Source of the DNA: Pseudomonas citri
Lineage (GTDB): Bacteria; Pseudomonadota; Gammaproteobacteria; Pseudomonadales; Pseudomonadaceae
DNA length: 64,000 bases
NCBI RefSeq assembly: GCF_025336485.1
Contig: NZ_JAODAB010000026.1
Coordinates: forward strand, 1 to 64,000
Direction of reading: 5' to 3'
Part shown: one piece after another, positions 1 through 8,283 of the stretch
Position numbering within the stretch: the first letter of the stretch is position 1
Layout of the letters: every line of letters starts with the position of its first letter
Program-made: the position numbers and the translations under genes
Notes under the pieces: generated by a model
What the model was told of the DNA's origin: nothing
Database searches by the model: none
The model's input: the letters and a program-made list of their open reading frames with translations, nothing else

Positions 1-21
1 AGGCCGACCTGGTGAAATCAA

Positions 22-41
22 GGCCTGCCTGACGGCAGGCC
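22..41 (-). terminator. Possible terminator hairpin
   Basis: A perfect 8-bp stem (GGCCTGCC/GGCAGGCC) with a TGAC loop lies downstream of the hydrolase lipoprotein gene read on the minus strand. It is followed by TTGATTT rather than a clean T run, so it is a weak terminator at best. Confidence 0.4.
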
Positions 42-80
42 GCTACCGGCCCGAACACAAAAAATCTGACAGTCCCGGCT

Positions 81-176
81 TTAAAAAACCTTATCCACAT
101 AGGTGTTCACAAACCAACCCGGCATTTCTTCTTCGTGGAACTGAAGATCAATGCCGTGGGTGATCTCCAAAACCAC
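81..176 (-). CDS. Possible 31-residue ORF coupled to the hydrolase gene
   Basis: A GTG codon shares one base with the TAG stop of the upstream lipoprotein gene (TAGTG), an arrangement seen in translational coupling. The frame then runs 31 codons to TAA. The peptide is acidic and aromatic in its middle (HEEEMPGWF) and has no signal peptide or domain I recognise. It could be a real small protein, or the remnant of a longer C-terminus of the hydrolase lost by frameshift. It is supported only by the overlap and residue composition. Confidence 0.25.
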   Translation of the reverse strand: MVLEITHGIDLQFHEEEMPGWFVNTYVDKVF

Positions 177-1336
177 TACGGCTGTAGAAAAAAATACGGG
201 TAAGGCGGTTCAACAATAAAACCTTTTCTTTTGTTGGCCCTCAAATTTTTCCCGATCATATCTTGCATATCCACTAGCACACGCGCCGAACTACCATACT
301 TTGAATGCCCAAGAAGATCATCAATACCCCCCGCACGAGTGATATCGACCGAGTCGATGCCAGGAGAGTAAAAACCTTCAGGACCACTAAAGCCAAGCAT
401 TTCCCGATCAGCCAGATAGGTGCTGGAGGAAAGTAGCAGCGCCTTGTCCTCCGACGACATGTAAACGGTTGCACGACCAAACTTACTGAACGCTGTCTTA
501 TATTTTGAAATGAACGTCTCCCTGGGAAAATCAGGTGCAGCCAGTATGATATTGCTCAGTTTTTTATCCAATAGCTTTGTATGGGTGGAATAGAGTCTAG
601 CCAATGCCGGAATGACGACTTTTGACCCCATGCTATGCGCCAGGATATGAATTCGCCGCCCCTGCGTAGAGGTCGCCAGCTTTAACATGAATTTTTCGAA
701 ATCATCCACGGAGTCCAAGGCCCTGCCGAAATCACGATTGTACTTCAACGGATCTCCAATAGACGGCCAACTGAACACCACCGGCTGCAAAGCCGGATTA
801 ATGTCATAGGAAACCTGAGCGGCGCGCTTGACCGCATCGTCAAACTTCACGTTAAAACCATGTACGAAAAGCAATACATCGTTGCTTTTAATACCATTCG
901 TTGACTTGAACTGCTTAAAGAAGTCAGCCTCAGACAACGTCAGTGATTTGTCATCCAGCAAGGTGATAATCGGGTCATCCTGCTCGTCCACCACTCCAAA
1001 CTTCATCAACACTTTGAATGCAGGGCTATGCGAATCCTTAAAACTCCCCACTTCCCTTTTCAAAGGAATCAGGACGGTCTCCTGACCATAAGACAGAGGA
1101 TCACCGGACACATTCAACTCAGGCAATAGGCTGCCATCCGCTGCTTTTTTTCTATTCGTCGCATAACTGACCTTCACCGCCGCAAAGGTTTCAGTCTTCT
1201 GTACAGATTCCGGCATTGGATAAGACACCTCCTCGGAGCCGGAAACTGGAGCCGGAAACGAAACCGAAGAGGCGCATCCAGCAAAGAACACGCTGAATGA
1301 CAGCAGCCAGATCATACCGAATGCAGAAAACCTCAT
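176..1336 (-). CDS. Alpha/beta-hydrolase lipoprotein (DUF900-like)
   Basis: Predicted lipid-anchored alpha/beta hydrolase of 386 residues; the substrate is unknown. The ATG at 1334-1336 is chosen because GGAAGAAGAG precedes it and a lipoprotein signal peptide follows directly, with lipobox FAGC near residue 20. A longer reading starting 13 codons upstream would bury this signal. The nucleophile elbow is LAHSMGS in the middle of the protein, preceded by VLLFVHGFNV, which is the oxyanion-hole strand typical of the DUF900 esterase-like family. A GHSKYG segment near the C-terminus probably carries the catalytic His. The gene stands alone on this strand. Confidence 0.8.
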   Translation of the reverse strand: MRFSAFGMIWLLSFSVFFAGCASSVSFPAPVSGSEEVSYPMPESVQKTETFAAVKVSYATNRKKAADGSLLPELNVSGDPLSYGQETVLIPLKREVGSFKDSHSPAFKVLMKFGVVDEQDDPIITLLDDKSLTLSEADFFKQFKSTNGIKSNDVLLFVHGFNVKFDDAVKRAAQVSYDINPALQPVVFSWPSIGDPLKYNRDFGRALDSVDDFEKFMLKLATSTQGRRIHILAHSMGSKVVIPALARLYSTHTKLLDKKLSNIILAAPDFPRETFISKYKTAFSKFGRATVYMSSEDKALLLSSSTYLADREMLGFSGPEGFYSPGIDSVDITRAGGIDDLLGHSKYGSSARVLVDMQDMIGKNLRANKRKGFIVEPPYPYFFLQP

Positions 1337-1650
1337 GACTCTTCTTCCTTGATTTTTATTGAACGCGAGCAGCAAGACAGCCCAAGCGTGATTTGCTGCT
1401 TTGAAGACTTGTGCACCGGTAGGGTCGAGTGCATAGGTGGGTTTCTGTATTTACATGCCGTCCTTCTCGTCCTTGCCATCTAACCGAGCAGCTAGCTATT
1501 GATTGCTGGGCAAGCGGAAAGCACTTCTACACATCCAAGCTCCAAAGTATCAAGCGCCTTAGAAAATAATTAGCATCAATTTGCCACTAGTCAAGAAATT
1601 CTGAGGTTTTGATGGCGTAAGCTCGTCTTTCCCAAACGGCCTACCGCCCT
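1337..1650. other. Gene-free interval
   Basis: The 314 bases between the hydrolase gene and the small ORF at 1651 contain no convincing reading frame, RNA gene or strong hairpin. The part nearest 1336 must hold the hydrolase promoter, but I could not pick out boxes with confidence. Confidence 0.5.
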
Positions 1651-1851
1651 TCAATGCAAAACCCTGCGACTCTCTCCAATCCTGATCCGATCAAGCGCCC
1701 GGTTTAAAGCATCCAAGGCATCGAGTAGCGCTTTCGCCTCAGCTTCCCGACCATCGCCCCAAAGCCGTTCAGCCACTTTGTTCAGCGCCTGGATGGAACG
1801 CTCGATGTCAGCAGCCGTCGCTGCTTTGCTTTCCTGAAGTTTCTTCGGCAT
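1651..1851 (-). CDS. Small hypothetical helical protein
   Basis: A 66-residue soluble protein, rich in Ala, Glu, Lys and Arg and predicted almost entirely helical (for example AEAKALLDALDALNRALDR). It has no signal peptide or cysteines. GAGGAAAG lies about nine bases before the ATG, which supports translation. I do not recognise a family. It is flanked by unrelated envelope genes and its function is unknown. Confidence 0.5.
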   Translation of the reverse strand: MPKKLQESKAATAADIERSIQALNKVAERLWGDGREAEAKALLDALDALNRALDRIRIGESRRVLH

Positions 1852-2062
1852 TGATCAATCTTTCCTCAAGGCGTTGTTTCATAAGCTCCAACGCGAATAC
1901 ATCGCACGCCAGAATGCTTTGCAAATGTCCCGACCGGCTAACGCTCAACCATTCGCACCGGGACGCCTCGGTCATCGACAGACTGAGTGTAGGGGAGCTG
2001 GCGTTGCGCTCCGGTCAATAGTACGTCACGAATAGTCCCAAAACCTGCCAAGCTCCAGCCGC

Positions 2063-2093
2063 AAAAAAGGGCCAACCTATCGGTTGACCCTTC
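2063..2093 (-). terminator. Rho-independent terminator
   Basis: On the minus strand a stem GGGTCAACC/GGTTGGCCC (one wobble) with loop GATA is followed by TTTTTT. It lies 40 bases downstream of the zinc-ribbon gene and ends that transcript. Confidence 0.85.
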
Positions 2094-2135
2094 CAGAGAC
2101 CGTCCACCAGAGCTGGATTTTCTGGGAGGCGCGAT

Positions 2136-2369
2136 TCAACGCAAGATGAAGACTGCCGCAACGGCTATCACCAGAACGATCCCGAATACCATGCGCGCCA
2201 ACCACGGAGCGGTAAGCCATATGCCAGTCACTCCAGCAATCTGGCCGATGTTTTTCTCACTGAAATAGCGGCTGGAGGGCGCCTCCCGGAAAGGGTTGCC
2301 GCAGTGTGGGCAGGCGTGGGCTTTATCGGAAATTTTCGCAGAGCATTCAGGGCAGTCAATCAGGCTCAT
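2136..2369 (-). CDS. Zinc-ribbon membrane protein
   Basis: A 77-residue protein with an N-terminal zinc ribbon (CPECSAKISDKAHACPHCG, two CPxC knuckles at residues 6-9 and 20-23). Two hydrophobic segments follow, the last (VFGIVLVIAVAAVFIL) clearly membrane-spanning. Such double-zinc-ribbon plus TM proteins are common in Proteobacteria and mostly uncharacterised. It ends at the terminator at 2063-2093. Function is unknown; the metal-binding and membrane calls rest on visible motifs. Confidence 0.75.
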   Translation of the reverse strand: MSLIDCPECSAKISDKAHACPHCGNPFREAPSSRYFSEKNIGQIAGVTGIWLTAPWLARMVFGIVLVIAVAAVFILR

Positions 2370-2461
2370 AACTTATCGTCCGTTTTCGTTAATGGCTGCA
2401 AACCTAAATGAAGACTTCATTTTCTGGTTTTGGTTCTGCGAGCCTGTCCCCGCCTCCCAGG

Positions 2462-3007
2462 TTACTTGGCTTTTGCGCTCTTGATGTCGCTGATGATTTG
2501 CTGCGAAATAGCCTGGACCTGCTTTTGGGTCATGGCCGACATGACCCCTTCCCAAGCGGACGACGACGTGTCATACGTCCGAGTGCCAATCAGCTGGCCT
2601 GATTTCAAGTCCGAGTAATCCGCACTGGAATTGACCCACGCATTGCCTACCATGACCCCGGCTCCGTAGCGTGCGCCAGGGGTCAGGTAACGGAAGTTGG
2701 TCACATTGATCTTGATACCGACCCCGTCCTTTCCCTGGAGGCTCGATGCCTGGGTCTCTGTGAGGCTGTAGCCGGCGCGAGTCGCTTCGGCTTGCAGGGC
2801 CTCATTCCATTCCTGCTTCAAGCGAGGCCAGTCCTCGTTTTGTAGAACCTTGCTATTTCCTTGAAAGTTGACGACCAGGTTCTGCTTGGCGGATTCCTGA
2901 ATGACGAGCGCTTCAGTTCCACCGCTTTTTACCGAGGCAGCGCATCCGCTCAACGTCGAAATGGCAACAGCGCAGGACAGTGCAATCGAGAGCTTGGAGT
3001 TGTTCAT
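2462..3007 (-). CDS. Lipoprotein, DUF4410-like
   Basis: A 181-residue lipoprotein. The start is set at the ATG at 3005-3007 because a signal peptide with lipobox LSGCAAS follows immediately; a longer in-frame reading begins 23 codons upstream with no signal character. The mature part has the mixed alpha/beta look of the DUF4410 family, including the motif TRTYDTSSSAWEGV and a terminal helix ISQQIISDIK. DUF4410 proteins are exported proteins without a known activity. The residue after the lipid Cys is Ala, so no inner-membrane retention signal is seen and outer-membrane sorting is expected. Confidence 0.7.
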   Translation of the reverse strand: MNNSKLSIALSCAVAISTLSGCAASVKSGGTEALVIQESAKQNLVVNFQGNSKVLQNEDWPRLKQEWNEALQAEATRAGYSLTETQASSLQGKDGVGIKINVTNFRYLTPGARYGAGVMVGNAWVNSSADYSDLKSGQLIGTRTYDTSSSAWEGVMSAMTQKQVQAISQQIISDIKSAKAK

Positions 3008-3203
3008 TGAATTTCCGTATCCACAAAAACGGTTGGGAGAGCAGTTAGGTATTCTCGCGGAGCCAGATGAGCCCACACGCAGGGCGCACAGAATTTAGCA
3101 CTACCCGGCTACGAGTCGCAAAGACTGGGGACAAACCTCGGTTTAGTCGGGGTTTTCTCGTTTCTGGTAGATGCAAAACCCGCTCGATGGCGAGCTGTGC
3201 TTG

Positions 3204-3848
3204 TTAGTTCTTGCAGACCACCTGCGGAGGCGCAGCAGGTGTCAGTTTTTGGGGAATTACAATTGAAGTGCCGGGTAAAGAGGCGAGTTCGAAAATCCCC
3301 AGCATGCAAATAAGCGTTTGCCCGCCATCCTTGCCTGGCCTGCTGCCCACCCCCGCCAAAGCTTCATAGTCTTTCCCGGGCTCCAGCTTGTAAACGAGCG
3401 CCTGGCCACCACAAGACGAATAAGTGCTGCCATAGCCAGCAATGGTCGCGCCCAGTGTTGCTATTTGGAATGGCAGATCAGTCCTGACGCGATACTCGGT
3501 TACGACTTCTTTATATGCCCCTTCGCCCATCCGGATTGCAGGGACATACTCGACAAGCGTGGGCACAACTCTTTCCGGCATGCCAATGCTCGCCGACTTC
3601 AGGGGTTGTTGTGGGTAGTTGATGTTCGCCGTCCCGTCCCGTCCAAAACGTCCGGCTTCAGCCATCTTATGACGGGTAGCAGGAGCACAATTGCCAACGA
3701 CGCTATCCCCAAACACGCTGGAGTTCGTGATAACGCGAACACGCGCCACACTCTCTGATTGAACAGGCTCTTCGTATGGAACTGAAGGTATGCCAGAGCA
3801 ACCAGCAAGTACTACAGCAAAAGAACTTACGAAAGTGACAACCCGCAT
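3204..3848 (-). CDS. Hypothetical lipoprotein
   Basis: A 214-residue lipoprotein with signal peptide and lipobox VLAGCSG. The start at 3846-3848 is preferred over the ATG two codons upstream because AAGGAA is correctly spaced for it. The mature protein holds several Cys residues (GNCAPAT, YSSCGGQ, TLICMLG, QVVCKN) that could form disulfides in the periplasm, and a GQALVYKLEPGKDYE segment. I do not recognise the family. It is the third lipoprotein gene in 3.8 kb on this strand. Confidence 0.6.
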   Translation of the reverse strand: MRVVTFVSSFAVVLAGCSGIPSVPYEEPVQSESVARVRVITNSSVFGDSVVGNCAPATRHKMAEAGRFGRDGTANINYPQQPLKSASIGMPERVVPTLVEYVPAIRMGEGAYKEVVTEYRVRTDLPFQIATLGATIAGYGSTYSSCGGQALVYKLEPGKDYEALAGVGSRPGKDGGQTLICMLGIFELASLPGTSIVIPQKLTPAAPPQVVCKN

Positions 3849-3922
3849 GACCATTTCCTTATGCGCTCAAAGACGTCGCCTGCATTGGAGAACACCCAAA
3901 GCTTTCCCAGACTTCGCATAAC

Positions 3923-3954
3923 GAAAAAGGGCCCACCTTTCGGTGAGCCCTTTC
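3923..3954 (-). terminator. Terminator of tRNA-Val
   Basis: On the minus strand AAAGGGCTCACC/GGTGGGCCCTTT with a GAAA loop is followed by a short T run. It lies directly 3' of tRNA-Val(GAC). Confidence 0.85.
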
Positions 3955-3981
3955 AGACCGCCCAGCAGAGCGGATTTTGTT

Positions 3982-4058
3982 TGGTAGGCGCGATTGGACT
4001 CGAACCAACGACCCCCACCATGTCAAGGTGGTGCTCTAACCAACTGAGCTACGTGCCT
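3982..4058 (-). tRNA. tRNA-Val(GAC)
   Basis: A 77-base cloverleaf with CCA encoded. The anticodon arm is CCACC-TTGACAT-GGTGG, giving anticodon GAC (codon GUC). The T-arm GGTTCGAGTCC is canonical, and the acceptor stem has one A-C mismatch. A terminator follows immediately. Confidence 0.97.
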
Positions 4059-4241
4059 GCTGTGAGGCGGCATTCTACGGAATTCCGAAGGGGTGTCAAT
4101 ACCTTTTTTTCACCTAACCCTATGAATATGCAAAATATTTAATTTCGCCCATGGGAGGAGGATTTTGCGGTGGCTGGCGGCCGGATTTTATCTCGGGTAG
4201 GATCGCTGCACTCGTAAAAAATATAAAACAGAGGTTCCAGA

Positions 4242-5525
4242 ATGGCGAACACATCCTATCCAGCGTCCTATTACGCCGCGTCGGCCAACCCGGCCCCGGC
4301 GCGCCCTGCCCTGCAGGCTGACGTCGAAACCGATGTGTGCGTGATTGGTGCGGGGTACACCGGCCTGTCTTCTGCACTGTTTTTGCTGGAAAACGGTTTC
4401 AAGGTCACGATTCTCGAGGCCGCCAAGGTGGGGTTTGGTGCTTCGGGTCGCAATGGCGGGCAGATCGTCAACAGCTATAGCCGCGACATCGATGTGATCG
4501 AGCGTAGCGTCGGGCCTCGACAAGCACAGTTGCTGGGCAACATGGCGTTCGAGGGCGGGCGGATCATTCGTGAGCGGGTGGCGAAGTATCAGATTCAGTG
4601 CGATCTGAAGGACGGCGGTGTATTCGCGGCCCTCACGGCTAAACAAATGGGCCATCTGGAGTCGCAGAAGCGTTTATGGGAGCGTTTCGGTCATACCCAG
4701 CTGGAGCTGCTGGATCAGCGTCGTATCCGCGAGGTGGTGGCGTGCGATCAATATGTGGGCGGGATGCTGGACATGAGCGGCGGGCATATCCATCCGCTTA
4801 ACCTGGCGCTGGGTGAAGCGGCGGCCGTGGAATCCCTGGGCGGGGTGATTTATGAGCAGTCGCCGGCGGTGCGCATCGAGCGCGGTGCCAGCCCCGTGGT
4901 GCATACCCCGCAGGGCAAGGTCAGGGCCAAGTTCATTATCGTGGCCGGCAATGCTTATCTGGGCAATCTGGTGCCAGAGCTGGCGGCCAAGTCCATGCCT
5001 TGCGGCACGCAGGTGATTACGACCGAGCCACTGGGAGAGGCATTGGCCCGTAGCCTGCTGCCTCAGGATTATTGCGTCGAGGACTGCAACTACCTGCTCG
5101 ACTACTACCGGCTGACGAGTGACAAGCGCCTGATCTTCGGCGGTGGCGTGGTGTATGGCGCGAGGGATCCGGCGAACATCGAAGCGATCATCCGACCGAA
5201 GATGCTCAAGGCGTTCCCGCAGCTCAAGGATGTGAAGATCGATTACGCCTGGACCGGAAACTTCCTGCTGACTTTGTCGCGTCTTCCGCAGGTCGGACGC
5301 CTGGGGGACAACATCTACTACTCACAGGGTTGCAGCGGCCATGGCGTGACCTACACGCATCTGGCGGGCAAGGTGTTGGCCGAGGCGTTGCGTGGCCAGG
5401 CCGAGCGTTTCGATGCGTTTGCCGACCTTCCCCACTACCCTTTCCCTGGCGGCCAACTACTGCGCACGCCATTCGCGGCGCTGGGCGCGTGGTATTACGG
5501 GCTGCGGGACAAGCTTGGGGTGTGA
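4242..5525 (+). CDS. FAD-dependent oxidoreductase, PuuB/OrdL-like
   Basis: A DAO-fold flavoenzyme of 427 residues, resembling gamma-glutamylputrescine oxidase and the OrdL group, which oxidise primary or secondary amines to aldehyde or imine with H2O2 production. The Rossmann motif VCVIGAGYTGLSSALFLLE is at residues ~32-50, followed by GFGASGRNGGQ, characteristic of the family. The C-terminal FAD segment is YYSQGCSGHGVTYTHLAGK. GAGG lies nine bases before the ATG. No puuA/C/D genes are adjacent, so the substrate cannot be assigned from context. Cytoplasmic. Confidence 0.85.
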   Translation: MANTSYPASYYAASANPAPARPALQADVETDVCVIGAGYTGLSSALFLLENGFKVTILEAAKVGFGASGRNGGQIVNSYSRDIDVIERSVGPRQAQLLGNMAFEGGRIIRERVAKYQIQCDLKDGGVFAALTAKQMGHLESQKRLWERFGHTQLELLDQRRIREVVACDQYVGGMLDMSGGHIHPLNLALGEAAAVESLGGVIYEQSPAVRIERGASPVVHTPQGKVRAKFIIVAGNAYLGNLVPELAAKSMPCGTQVITTEPLGEALARSLLPQDYCVEDCNYLLDYYRLTSDKRLIFGGGVVYGARDPANIEAIIRPKMLKAFPQLKDVKIDYAWTGNFLLTLSRLPQVGRLGDNIYYSQGCSGHGVTYTHLAGKVLAEALRGQAERFDAFADLPHYPFPGGQLLRTPFAALGAWYYGLRDKLGV

Positions 5526-5539
5526 AACCCGCACTCGGC

Positions 5540-5562
5540 AGCCCCACGTGATGAGTGGGGCT
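5540..5562. terminator. Hairpin between convergent genes
   Basis: A perfect 8-bp stem AGCCCCAC/GTGGGGCT with a 7-base loop sits 15 bases after the PuuB-like stop and overlaps the end of the small minus-strand ORF. There is no T tract on either strand, so it may stabilise 3' ends rather than terminate strongly. Confidence 0.45.
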
Positions 5563-5653
5563 ACTCAATCAAGGGGCTGATGACCATGGCCAGCGGGTTG
5601 CCGGAGATCGACTCGGCGCCAAACTCGTCAACGACCTGAATCACGGGGTCCAA
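5561..5653 (-). CDS. Possible 30-residue protein downstream of lysE
   Basis: Reading from a TTG at 5651-5653 gives 30 codons to TAG. The TTG is preceded by AAAGGAGA with a 5-base spacer, a very good ribosome-binding site for a stretch otherwise empty. The peptide is acidic and hydrophobic (starting MDPVIQVVDEFGAES). No family is recognised. It lies 45 bases after lysE on the same strand and would be the last gene of the VOC-lysE unit. It may instead be a decayed fragment of a longer gene. Confidence 0.35.
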   Translation of the reverse strand: MDPVIQVVDEFGAESISGNPLAMVISPLIE

Positions 5654-5698
5654 GGCATTCTCCTTTGTTTTCCCTGGCAGCTTCAAAACATGGAAGCA

Positions 5699-6328
5699 TC
5701 AGTGGGATGACACAAGAAGTTTCAATCCCGCGACCGCAAACAGCGCAGAGAACAGCCCTTGAATCCAGCGCCGCAGCCGTGTGTAGCCGGCGATCATCCT
5801 GGCCGTCGAAAACATAACGGCGTAGCCGCCGAAGATGATGATGCCGAGCAAGGCGCAACCGCCGATGATCGCAGGCAAGGTACCGACGGGGGCATCTTCA
5901 CGGAGCCCGAGCGACATGATCGCCATCCAGGACATGATGGCCTTGGGGTTGCCGATATGCATGAGCACGCCCTGGCGGTACAGCGACAGATAACGCCGAG
6001 CCTCCCGTCCAGCTAGCGCCCCGGCGCTCTCTTGGGTCGATGTCATGGCAGCCTTGCCCGCGCGCATCGCCAGGTAGAGCAAATAGACACCGCCCGCCAC
6101 CTTGATGACGAAGAGCGCCTGAGCGCAAGCCGCCAACAAGGCGGAGAGGCCCGTCGCCGCCAGGAATGCCCAGAAGAGCGATCCTGTCATGACGCCGGAC
6201 GCCAGGACCAAAGCGTGGGAGCGCCCGTCACGCATCGCCACCCCCATGATCGCCATATTGCTTGGGCCCGGGCTGGCGGCGGCAAGGACGTAGCTGCCAA
6301 AGGCGAGCAGGATCGAGTGGTCGATCAT
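5699..6328 (-). CDS. LysE/RhtB family exporter
   Basis: An inner-membrane amino-acid exporter of the LysE/RhtB superfamily, about 209 residues and six hydrophobic segments, the usual size. The N-terminal family signature is SPGPSNMAIMGVAMRDGRS. The ATG at 6326-6328 is chosen over a GTG six codons earlier because GGGGA is well spaced. It follows the VOC gene by 46 bases on the same strand and is divergent from a MocR regulator, so export of an amino acid or its analogue under PLP-linked control is a reasonable inference. The substrate is unknown. Confidence 0.85.
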   Translation of the reverse strand: MIDHSILLAFGSYVLAAASPGPSNMAIMGVAMRDGRSHALVLASGVMTGSLFWAFLAATGLSALLAACAQALFVIKVAGGVYLLYLAMRAGKAAMTSTQESAGALAGREARRYLSLYRQGVLMHIGNPKAIMSWMAIMSLGLREDAPVGTLPAIIGGCALLGIIIFGGYAVMFSTARMIAGYTRLRRWIQGLFSALFAVAGLKLLVSSH

Positions 6329-6374
6329 TGGGATGTCCCCAGGCACGGAGCCCGAAACCCACGAACATATTTAT

Positions 6375-6779
6375 TCATGCCAGAAGGTCCGCACGGTAAA
6401 CGATGTGGACCTTGTTTCCATCAGGGTCGCGCAGATAGGCGCCGTAATAGCCGTCGCCATAGTGAGGACGCAGCCCTGGCTCTCCTTCGTCCGTCCCACC
6501 CTTGGCAAGCCCCGCAGCGTAGGCCAGCGCCACGGCGTCTTTCGAAGACGCCAGGAAGGCGACCATGCTGCCATTGCCAATGCTCGACGGGGCACCGTCG
6601 CGAGGGATATAGACATAGAAACGTGGCAGCGGCGCAGTGCCCGTCACCCAACAGAGCGACGGTGGCCCGCCATCCGGCACGACGGCCCGCCGCTTCAGGC
6701 CGAGTGGCGCGAGGATGGCGTCGTAGAAATGGCCGGCCCGCTCAAGGTCCTGCGTCCCCACGGTGATATGGCTGAACAT
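6375..6779 (-). CDS. VOC-family (glyoxalase-like) protein
   Basis: A 134-residue vicinal-oxygen-chelate protein. It begins MFSHITVGTQDLERAGHFYD, where His4 is the usual first metal ligand, and ends with the second half-site YLRDPDGNKVHIVYR. Members include glyoxalase I, fosfomycin-resistance proteins and dioxygenases, and which activity applies here is not visible. It is the first gene transcribed away from the MocR operator, with lysE behind it. Cytoplasmic. Confidence 0.85.
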   Translation of the reverse strand: MFSHITVGTQDLERAGHFYDAILAPLGLKRRAVVPDGGPPSLCWVTGTAPLPRFYVYIPRDGAPSSIGNGSMVAFLASSKDAVALAYAAGLAKGGTDEGEPGLRPHYGDGYYGAYLRDPDGNKVHIVYRADLLA

Positions 6780-6853
6780 CTGGAACTCCCTGGTCGGCTA
6801 TCGCGGTTAAACAAGTGATTTAGAAAGCACCATAATGCGCGTTACACTTCATG

Positions 6854-6883
6854 ACTATTTAAATAGTGTCACGCGACACTATT
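6854..6883. promoter_or_regulatory. Palindromic operator of the MocR/VOC divergent promoter
   Basis: Two overlapping inverted repeats share a half-site: ACTATTTAAATAGT (6854-6867) and AATAGTGTC-acgc-GACACTATT (6862-6883, perfect 9-bp arms). Three ACTATT half-sites result, two of them in direct orientation 24 bases apart. The site ends 19 bases before the mocR ATG and 75 bases before the VOC gene, so one regulator bound here could control both. Assignment to the neighbouring MocR protein is inference. Confidence 0.6.
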
Positions 6884-6902
6884 CGTTCGCTGGATACCAA
6901 CA

Positions 6903-8261
6903 ATGCGCCTTCAATCGCCGTGGACACCCCGCCTTGCGGACATCGAAGCGAACGCATCAGAACGCCTGGTGTGCGCCCTGGCCGACGACATCGTTGAAGG
7001 ACGATTGAAAAGTGGCGACCGCCTCCCCGCTCATCGGCAGCTCGCGTGGCAATTGGGGATCGGGCTGGGTACGGTGACAAAAGCCTATGCCGCCCTGGAA
7101 CGACGGGGCCTGGTGAGCAGCGTCAAGGGAAGAGCAACGTTCGTGGCCATCCTGCAGGCACACGGGCAGCAACTGATCGATCTTTCGTCCAATGTGCCAC
7201 CCGCCATGTTGACGAGCCGCCTTCTGGCGCGGACCTTGGCCGGTATCGCTCGCAAGATTGACGCCGATCATCTCAATCTCTACTCACCACCCGCCGGACA
7301 CCTGGAACATCGTCGCCTGTTGGCCCGCTGGCTTGAAACCCTCGGTATCGCGGTCGAACCGTCACACCTGGTGCTGACGGGCAATGCCCGCCAGGCCATT
7401 TCCCTGGCTTTCGACCTCGCGTGCGGGCCCCACGGGGTGATCCTGACGGAACGCCTCACTTATCCCGGCGCGATTGCGCTGGCCCGACGCAAAGGCTATC
7501 GGATGCAAGGTGTCGAGACCGACGCGCAAGGCATGCTGCCGGAGGCGCTCGCTCAAGCCCTCGGTCATCTCGCAGCGGCTACCGGCAAAGTGGTTTATCT
7601 CACCCCCACGCTTCAAAACCCGACCACAGCGACGATGGGAGCGGCGCGACGGCAGGCTATCGTCGAGGTCTGTCGACAAGCGGGCGCCTGGATCATTGAG
7701 GACGGTGTCTATGCACTGGGATCCGCGTTAGCGCCTGCCCTCGCAACGCTGGCGCCCGAGCGGGTGTTGCACGTCAACGGTCTGTCCAAGTCCCTCGGCC
7801 CCGGGTTGAGGATCGGCATGCTCACGCTGCCCGCTGAAATGCATGGCGCTGCGCAGGAAGCCTTGCAGGATATCCCCCTGGGCCCGTCGCCGTTGTCGTG
7901 CGCTGTGGTGGAAGACTGGTTGTCCAACGGCGTCATCGCCTCGATCCAGCAGGACTTGCGCCATGAAGCGCGGCGCAGAACGGGCCTCGCCGCCGAATTG
8001 CTCGGCGAGACCGAATTCATCTCGCACCCGGACGCTTATCACATCTGGCTACCGATGCCTCGCGACGCCGCGGATCGCGTCGCGCAGGCGGCTGTCCAGA
8101 TGAGCATCCGGGTAACTGCGCCAGAGTCCGTGATGGTGGACCGCAATGAACCGATGGCTGGCATTCGTCTGTGTCTTGGGGGCCCGTCCTTTGAGGAGTT
8201 GACGCAGGGGCTGACACGTCTGTCGAACCTGCTAAAAAACAAGCCGGGCTCCCCTGCTTGA
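6903..8261 (+). CDS. MocR-type transcriptional regulator (GntR HTH + aminotransferase fold)
   Basis: A 452-residue regulator with an N-terminal GntR-type winged helix (residues ~20-90, with GDRLPAHRQLAWQLGIGLGT and the recognition-helix region TVTKAYAALERRGLV). A class I aminotransferase-like domain follows. The likely PLP lysine is in HVNGLSKSLGPGLRIG. MocR proteins use PLP or a PLP-amino acid adduct as effector and usually control a divergent transport or enzyme gene, here VOC-lysE. The gene is separated from them by the palindromic operator at 6854-6883. Autoregulation is likely from the operator position. Confidence 0.9.
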   Translation: MRLQSPWTPRLADIEANASERLVCALADDIVEGRLKSGDRLPAHRQLAWQLGIGLGTVTKAYAALERRGLVSSVKGRATFVAILQAHGQQLIDLSSNVPPAMLTSRLLARTLAGIARKIDADHLNLYSPPAGHLEHRRLLARWLETLGIAVEPSHLVLTGNARQAISLAFDLACGPHGVILTERLTYPGAIALARRKGYRMQGVETDAQGMLPEALAQALGHLAAATGKVVYLTPTLQNPTTATMGAARRQAIVEVCRQAGAWIIEDGVYALGSALAPALATLAPERVLHVNGLSKSLGPGLRIGMLTLPAEMHGAAQEALQDIPLGPSPLSCAVVEDWLSNGVIASIQQDLRHEARRRTGLAAELLGETEFISHPDAYHIWLPMPRDAADRVAQAAVQMSIRVTAPESVMVDRNEPMAGIRLCLGGPSFEELTQGLTRLSNLLKNKPGSPA

Positions 8262-8283
8262 ACCAAGGAGCGCTCCCCATCAC

